This document shows, one piece after another, positions 59,116 to 64,000 of a DNA stretch of 64,000 nt. Below the pieces are notes generated by a model. It had not been told where the DNA came from, searched no databases, and worked only from the letters and a program-made list of their open reading frames with translations. Source of the DNA: Microbulbifer sp. TB1203. GTDB taxonomy: Bacteria; Pseudomonadota; Gammaproteobacteria; Pseudomonadales; Cellvibrionaceae. The translations under genes were made by a program, and so were the position numbers. Every line of letters begins with the position of its first letter. The stretch's first letter is position 1. Where the stretch lies: assembly GCF_030997045.1 (NCBI RefSeq), contig NZ_CP116899.1, forward strand, positions 248,001 through 312,000, given 5' to 3'.

Positions 59116-60614
59116 GTCAGCACAAGGTTTCCCTGTTGCAGCTGGTGCCCGGCTACGCGGGCATCCCCGATATCCCGGTGACCGGAGTGGCGCTGGACAG
59201 CCGCAAGGTGCACGCCGGCGAACTGTTTATGGCCCTGCGCGGCACCCTGGTGGACGGTCGCGACTATATCGATGCGGCAATAGCGGCCGGCGCCGGCGCG
59301 GTGCTGGCGGACGGCGACAAGCTGGGCAGCGAAACCCGCAACGGGGTGGAAGTGGTCTGCGTGCCGGGCCTGGCCAAGCGCGTGGGGGAAATCGCCGCGC
59401 GTTTTTACGATCACCCTACGGAGTCCATCCACCTGGTGGGGGTGACCGGTACCAACGGCAAATCCACCTGTGCCTACCTCACTTCCCAACTGCTGGCGCG
59501 GCATTTCGGCAGCGCCGCAGTGATGGGCACCATCGGCAACGGCGTGTGGAAGGACGGCGATATAGAGCTGCAGGAAACTGGCCTCACCACCCCGGACCCG
59601 GTACACCTGCAGGCGGAATATGCGGAATTTCGCGATCGCGGCGTGCGCGCCGCGGCCATGGAAGTGTCCTCCCACTCACTGGCCCAGGGCCGGGTACACG
59701 GGCTCACTTTCGACACCGCGATTTTCACCAACCTGTCCCGGGATCACCTGGACTACCACGGCACCATGGCCGCCTACGGCGCCGCCAAGGAAAAACTGTT
59801 CGGCCTGCCCAAGCTCAAGCGCGGGATCATCAACCTGGACGACCCCTTCGGCGCGCAGCTGGCGGAGCGCTGCAGGCTGCGCAACCTGAAGGTGGTGACT
59901 TACGGCCTGCAGGCGGGCGACCTGCACGCCACCGACCTGCGCCGCCTGGACAGCGGGTTTTCGGTACAGCTCGCCAGCCCCTGGGGCAGCGGCGAACTGG
60001 TGGCGCCGCTGATCGGAGATTTCAATATTCACAATGCGCTGGCGGTGGTGGCCGCTGCGGCCGCAGGGGGAATGCCGTTCGACGATATTCTCTCGGCCTT
60101 TCCCCATATCCGCGCAGTGCCCGGGCGCATGGAGCGGGTACAGGTGGAGAGCGCGGACGAGGTTACCGTGCTGGTGGACTACGCCCACACCCCGGAGGCC
60201 CTGCGCGCGGCCCTGGCGGCGGCGCGCCCTTACTGCCGCGGCAGGCTCTGGTGCGTATTCGGCTGCGGCGGCGACCGCGACACCGGCAAGCGCGCACCCA
60301 TGGGCCGCATCGCCTCGGAAATGGCCGACCGCGCCATCGCCACCAGCGACAACCCGCGCAGCGAGGACCCGCAAAAAATCATCGACGATATTCTCGAGGG
60401 CGCGGCCAGCAATATGGAAGTGGAAATCGACCGCGGCGCGGCTATTGCCCGCGCCGTGCGCGAGGCGCAGCCCGGCGACATAGTGTTGATCGCCGGCAAG
60501 GGCCACGAGAACTACCAGATTATCGGCGGGGAGAAAATTCATTTCTGCGACCGCGAACAGGCCGCCGCGGTCCTGCGTGAGCGCACCGCCGGCCAGATAG
60601 GAGCCACAGAGTGA
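59112..60614 (+). CDS. murE: UDP-MurNAc-tripeptide synthetase MurE (meso-DAP adding)
   Basis: MurE adds the third residue of the stem peptide. The 500-aa protein has the ATP loop VGVTGTNGKSTCAYLTSQL, the carbamylated-lysine region, FTNLSRDHLDYHGTMAAY, and the DNPR motif in TSDNPRSEDP that selects meso-diaminopimelate. GTG 59112 overlaps ftsI; the end overlaps murF by 4 nt, so ftsI-murE-murF are coupled. Confidence 0.96.
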   Translation: MSQHKVSLLQLVPGYAGIPDIPVTGVALDSRKVHAGELFMALRGTLVDGRDYIDAAIAAGAGAVLADGDKLGSETRNGVEVVCVPGLAKRVGEIAARFYDHPTESIHLVGVTGTNGKSTCAYLTSQLLARHFGSAAVMGTIGNGVWKDGDIELQETGLTTPDPVHLQAEYAEFRDRGVRAAAMEVSSHSLAQGRVHGLTFDTAIFTNLSRDHLDYHGTMAAYGAAKEKLFGLPKLKRGIINLDDPFGAQLAERCRLRNLKVVTYGLQAGDLHATDLRRLDSGFSVQLASPWGSGELVAPLIGDFNIHNALAVVAAAAAGGMPFDDILSAFPHIRAVPGRMERVQVESADEVTVLVDYAHTPEALRAALAAARPYCRGRLWCVFGCGGDRDTGKRAPMGRIASEMADRAIATSDNPRSEDPQKIIDDILEGAASNMEVEIDRGAAIARAVREAQPGDIVLIAGKGHENYQIIGGEKIHFCDREQAAAVLRERTAGQIGATE

Positions 60615-61984
60615 TCAACCCGCTCACCCTGCAACAACTGCAAGACCGTTTCGGCGGCGAACTGGTCAACGGTTCGGTGCAGTTCGATCGCGTGTGCACA
60701 GATACGCGCAAGCTGGATGAGCGGGCGCTGTTCGTGGCCCTGAAGGGAGAGAACTTCGACGCCCACGACTTTGTCGGCGACCTGGAAGAGCGGGTGCTGG
60801 GCCTGGTGGTGGAACGGGAGATTCCCGGCAGTGCACTGCCCCAGTGGATAGTGGAGGACACCACCGTCGCCCTGGGCTGGATAGGCCGGCTTTGCCGGGA
60901 GCAATTCAAAGGACGCGTGATCGCGATCACCGGCTCCTGCGGCAAGACCACGGTCAAGGAAATGCTCGCGGCGATTTTTGCCCAGCGCCACAACGCCTGT
61001 GTGACCCGCGGCAACCTGAACAACCAGTTTGGTCTGCCGATGACCCTGTTCGGCCTGCGTCCCGACCACGATGTGCTGATCCTCGAGATGGGTGCCAGCG
61101 GTCCGGACGAAATCGGCTATTTGTGCGGTATCGGCAAACCGCAGGTCAGCGCGGTGAACAACGTAAAGCCCGCACATGTGGAGGGCTTCGGTTCGGTGGA
61201 CGCCATCGCCGCGGCCAAGGGACAGATCTACACCGGCCTGGAAAGCGGCGGCACCGCAGTGGTCAACGACGACGACAGCTATGCGGATTACTGGCGCGGC
61301 CAGATGCCCGAGGGCATCCAAACCCTGGATGTGGGCCTGGGTCACGACTGTGGGATTCACGCCGACAATATCGAACTGGACGCCCGCGGCTGCGCCGCTT
61401 TCGATCTGGTGGTGGAGGGCCTGGCGCACCCGGTGCGGCTGCAGCTGCTCGGCGAGCACAACGTGCACAACGCCCTGGTGGCCGCCGGCTGCGCCTTTGC
61501 CGCCGGAGTACCCGCCGCGGAAATTGCCAGCGGTCTCAGCCAACTGGGCGGCGTGGCCGGCCGCATGCAGACCCACGAAGGGCTTCAGGGCGCGACGGTG
61601 ATCGACGACAGCTATAACGCCAATCCCGGTTCCGTGGCCGCGGCCATCGAACTGCTGGCCCAGCGCCCCGGAAAAAAAATCCTGGTGCTCGGCGACATGG
61701 CGGAACTGGGCCCGGACGCGGACGCCATGCACAGGCAGGTCGGAGAGCTGGCGCGGGAGCGCGGTATCGACACCCTGTTTACCCTCGGGTCGCTGAGCGC
61801 GGCGGCCAGCGTCACTTTCTGTGCCGGGCGGCAGAGGCCGCTGCACAACTACCGGGATAGAGCACCGTTGATCGCCGCGCTTTCCCATGAACTGAATAAC
61901 GACACCACGGTGCTGGTGAAAGGTTCCCGCAGTGCCCGTATGGAGCTGGTAGTGCAGGCGCTGACCGAGCCCGGGAACGATTGA
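60611..61984 (+). CDS. murF: UDP-MurNAc-pentapeptide synthetase MurF
   Basis: MurF adds D-Ala-D-Ala to the tripeptide precursor. The 457-aa product has the Mur ligase domains with ATP loop VIAITGSCGKTTVKEMLAAI, NLNNQFGLPMTLF, LEMGASGPDEIGYL, DDSYNANPGSVAAAI and ILVLGDMAELGPDA. GTG 60611 starts inside the murE stop. mraY follows by 11 nt. Confidence 0.96.
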   Translation: MINPLTLQQLQDRFGGELVNGSVQFDRVCTDTRKLDERALFVALKGENFDAHDFVGDLEERVLGLVVEREIPGSALPQWIVEDTTVALGWIGRLCREQFKGRVIAITGSCGKTTVKEMLAAIFAQRHNACVTRGNLNNQFGLPMTLFGLRPDHDVLILEMGASGPDEIGYLCGIGKPQVSAVNNVKPAHVEGFGSVDAIAAAKGQIYTGLESGGTAVVNDDDSYADYWRGQMPEGIQTLDVGLGHDCGIHADNIELDARGCAAFDLVVEGLAHPVRLQLLGEHNVHNALVAAGCAFAAGVPAAEIASGLSQLGGVAGRMQTHEGLQGATVIDDSYNANPGSVAAAIELLAQRPGKKILVLGDMAELGPDADAMHRQVGELARERGIDTLFTLGSLSAAASVTFCAGRQRPLHNYRDRAPLIAALSHELNNDTTVLVKGSRSARMELVVQALTEPGND

Positions 61985-61995
61985 GAGGATAAGAG

Positions 61996-63081
61996 ATGCT
62001 GCTCTGGCTGGCAGAAATTCTACAACAATATGTGAGCGCCTTTTCGGTGTTCAATTACCTCACGGTGCGCGCGATTTTTGGCGCGCTTACCGCGCTGGGG
62101 ATTTCCCTGGTGGTGGGCCCGCGCATGATCACCTGGCTGAATCGGCTGCAGGTGGGGCAGGCGGTGCGCGACGACGGCCCGCAGACGCACCTGAGCAAAT
62201 CCGGTACCCCGACCATGGGTGGCGCCCTGATTCTCGCGGCGATTTTTTCCTCCGCGCTGCTGTGGTCCGACCTGGGTAACCGTTATGTGTGGGTGGTGTT
62301 GCTGGTCACTTTTGTTTTCGGCGCTGTAGGTTTCGTGGATGACTATAAAAAAGTTGTGGAGAAAAATCCCCGCGGGCTGATCGCACGCTGGAAGTATTTC
62401 TGGCAGTCCATCGCCGGCCTTGGTGCGGCGGTATATCTCTATATGAGTGCCACCAGCCCGGCGGAAACCCAGTTTTTCTTCCCTTTCTTCAAGGATGTGG
62501 CAATCAACCTGGGGCCGGTGTCTTTCATCCTGCTCACTTATTTCGTGGTGGTGGGTTCGAGCAACGCCGTCAACCTGACCGACGGCCTGGACGGCCTGGC
62601 GATCATGCCCACGGTGATGGTGGGCGGTGCCCTGGGCGTCATCGCCTATCTCGCGGGTCACGTGGAATTTGCCAATTATCTGCATATCCCCTCGATTACC
62701 GGCGCCGGCGAGCTCGCGGTCTTCTGCGCGGCGCTGGGAGGCGCCGGGCTGGGTTTCCTCTGGTTCAACACCTATCCGGCCCAGGTGTTTATGGGGGATG
62801 TGGGCGCGCTGGCGCTGGGCGCGGCGCTGGGGATTATCGCGGTGATCACCCGTCATGAAATCGTGCTGTTCATCATGGGCGGCGTCTTCGTGATGGAGAC
62901 GGTGTCGGTGATCCTGCAGGTGGCGTCGTTCAAACTGACCGGCAAACGCATTTTCCGCATGGCGCCGCTGCACCACCATTTTGAACTGAAAGGCTGGCCG
63001 GAACCCCGGGTGATCGTGCGCTTCTGGATTATCACCGTCATTTTGGTACTGGCGGGGCTGGCGACGTTGAAATTGCGCTAG
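61996..63081 (+). CDS. mraY: Phospho-MurNAc-pentapeptide translocase MraY
   Basis: MraY transfers phospho-MurNAc-pentapeptide to undecaprenyl phosphate, forming lipid I. The 361-aa polytopic protein (360 in E. coli) has about ten helices and the catalytic loops: KSGTPTMGGALIL, FVDDYKKVVEKNPRGL with the Mg-binding aspartates, SNAVNLTDGLDGLAIMP, and HHHFELKGWPEPRVIVRFWI (part of the HHH loop). Downstream, a 127-nt gap with a strong palindrome separates it from murD. Confidence 0.97.
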   Translation: MLLWLAEILQQYVSAFSVFNYLTVRAIFGALTALGISLVVGPRMITWLNRLQVGQAVRDDGPQTHLSKSGTPTMGGALILAAIFSSALLWSDLGNRYVWVVLLVTFVFGAVGFVDDYKKVVEKNPRGLIARWKYFWQSIAGLGAAVYLYMSATSPAETQFFFPFFKDVAINLGPVSFILLTYFVVVGSSNAVNLTDGLDGLAIMPTVMVGGALGVIAYLAGHVEFANYLHIPSITGAGELAVFCAALGGAGLGFLWFNTYPAQVFMGDVGALALGAALGIIAVITRHEIVLFIMGGVFVMETVSVILQVASFKLTGKRIFRMAPLHHHFELKGWPEPRVIVRFWIITVILVLAGLATLKLR

Positions 63082-63131
63082 TTCCCTGGACCGGAGCCTG
63101 CTTGCAGGCGGGCTTCTACAGAGATTGGAAA

Positions 63132-63186
63132 GTAGGGTGCGCCGTGCGCACCAAACACAGTGATCGGTGCGCACGGCGCACCCTAC
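63132..63186. repeat. Perfect 21-bp palindrome between mraY and murD
   Basis: GTAGGGTGCGCCGTGCGCAC... at 63132-63152 is exactly inverted at 63166-63186, loop 13 nt. It shares GGTGCGCC ends with the element at 10066-10111. It lies inside the dcw transcript. Confidence 0.85.
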
Positions 63187-63208
63187 AGGCAACGTTAAAC
63201 GAAAACCG

Positions 63209-64000
63209 ATGACATTGATTGCAACCTCGGAGAAAAAAGTCGTAATCGGATTGGGTGCTACCGGGCAGTCGGTGGTGCGCTTCCTGGTGCGCGCCGGTTT
63301 TTCTCCGGTGGTTGTGGACAGCCGCAGCCAGCCGCCGGGGCTGGAGCAGTTTCAGCGGGAGTTCCCCCAGGTCCCGGTGGAATGCGGACCGCTGAAAGAA
63401 GAGACACTGCTCGATGCCAGCGAAATTATTGCCAGTCCCGGCATCGCCCTGAGCGAGCCCGCCCTGCAAAAAGCTGTGGCCGAAGGTATCCCGGTTATTG
63501 GTGATATTGAGCTGTTTGCCCGCGAACTCAGAAAACTGTCGCGGCCGCCCGAGGTTGCCGCCATTACCGGTTCCAACGGCAAGAGCACCGTGACCACATT
63601 GTTGGGCCTGATGGCCGAGCGGGCGGGTGTGGATGTGCGCGTTGGCGGCAATATCGGCGTGCCGGTGCTGGATCTGCTGGAGCCCTCAGTGGAACAAAAA
63701 GAGCCCTCAGCGGAACAAGAAGAGCCCTCAGCGGAACAAGAAGAGCCGCTGCCGCAGCTGTTTGTGCTGGAGCTGTCCAGCTTCCAACTGGAGACCACTG
63801 GCTCCCTGACTCCCACCGTCGCCACCATATTGAATTTGAGCGCGGACCATATGGACCGCTACGAGAGCCTCGCCGACTACCACCGGGCGAAACAGCGGAT
63901 CTACCGGGGCGCGCGGCAGCTGGTGGTCAACCGCGCGGACCCGCTGACCCGGGGGCCCCTGTCGAAGGACAGCCGCGAGTGGAGTTTCGGCCTGGACAGG
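63209..64000 (+). CDS. murD: UDP-MurNAc-L-alanine:D-glutamate ligase MurD (partial, runs off the window)
   Basis: MurD adds D-Glu to UDP-MurNAc-L-Ala. The first 264 codons are present: the dinucleotide-fold start KKVVIGLGATGQSVVRFLV, the ASPGIALSEPAL segment, ATP loop AAITGSNGKSTVTTLLGLM, GGNIGVPVLDLL, LFVLELSSFQLETT and LNLSADHMDRY. Between GVPVLDLL and the LSSFQLE strand is an insertion of three seven-residue repeats (EPSVEQK, EPSAEQE, EPSAEQE; residues 158-178) encoded by 21-bp tandem units at 63680-63742. ATG 63209 aligns with the family start. Confidence 0.95.
   Translation, partial: MTLIATSEKKVVIGLGATGQSVVRFLVRAGFSPVVVDSRSQPPGLEQFQREFPQVPVECGPLKEETLLDASEIIASPGIALSEPALQKAVAEGIPVIGDIELFARELRKLSRPPEVAAITGSNGKSTVTTLLGLMAERAGVDVRVGGNIGVPVLDLLEPSVEQKEPSAEQEEPSAEQEEPLPQLFVLELSSFQLETTGSLTPTVATILNLSADHMDRYESLADYHRAKQRIYRGARQLVVNRADPLTRGPLSKDSREWSFGLDR
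63680..63742 (+). repeat. 21-bp tandem repeat inside murD
   Basis: Three units of 21 bp starting GAGCCCTCAG; units 2 and 3 are identical and unit 1 differs at three bases. The period keeps the reading frame, so copy number can vary without breaking murD. Confidence 0.9.

Overview
This window is a stretch of chromosome from a GC-rich gammaproteobacterium. Gene content and order (mreCD-maf-rng-yhdP; ptsO-rapZ-ptsN-hpf-rpoN-lptBAC-kdsCD; ibaG-murA-hisGD; degS-zapG-zapE-rplM-rpsI-petABC-sspAB; dolP-diaA-yraN-lpoA-rsmI; rnpB; mraZ-rsmH-ftsLI-murEF-mraY-murD) match the Pseudomonas/Cellvibrio-type arrangement. A marine Cellvibrionales relative such as Microbulbifer is my best guess, but it is an inference. 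The cell makes Kdo-containing LPS, meso-DAP peptidoglycan, has a cytochrome bc1 branch, a nitrogen-PTS and TonB-dependent uptake.

Layout. 0.1-3.7 kb: shape genes mreC and mreD, then maf, rng. 3.9-9.5 kb: yhdP, a lipoprotein MsrB and a membrane protein of unknown function. 9.5-19.6 kb (minus strand): darP, mgtE, the PTS-Ntr genes, hpf, rpoN, LPS export genes lptB/A/C, Kdo genes kdsC/kdsD and a half-size YrbG antiporter. 19.9-24.3 kb (plus): a lone mlaC, ibaG, murA, hisG, hisD. 24.3-34.1 kb: a remnant ORF, degS, sat, zapG, zapE, rplM-rpsI, petA, a fused cytochrome b/c1 gene, sspA-sspB. 34.2-40.4 kb: a diguanylate cyclase, a Yip1-type protein, an M48 peptidase with LemA, and a thiolase. 40.6-45.0 kb: dolP, diaA, yraN, lpoA and divergent rsmI.

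45.4-50.6 kb is an accessory insertion between rsmI and rnpB: an ATP-grasp protein and a CocE/NonD hydrolase. The hydrolase gene is split by a complete group II intron whose predicted splice sites restore the frame exactly. After rnpB a second accessory cassette (51.5-54.9 kb) holds a TonB-dependent receptor and a DUF1624-type membrane acyltransferase. The dcw cluster then begins with a strong promoter and four 10-bp-spaced GTGG repeats expected to bind MraZ, and runs past the window end inside murD.

The intergenic spaces are unusually rich in palindromes of at least five families. They include a GTAGGAGCGGCC REP-like family, GTAGGGGCGAA hairpins, GTAGGGTGCGCC hairpins, ATTCCGGC hairpins and a ~127-bp element with 25-bp inverted ends that sits between kdsC/kdsD (degenerate), downstream of the CocE gene and between mraZ/rsmH. 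Two heptamer tandem tracts also occur, one directly abutting the rnpB promoter. No tRNA, 16S/23S rRNA or CRISPR array was seen.
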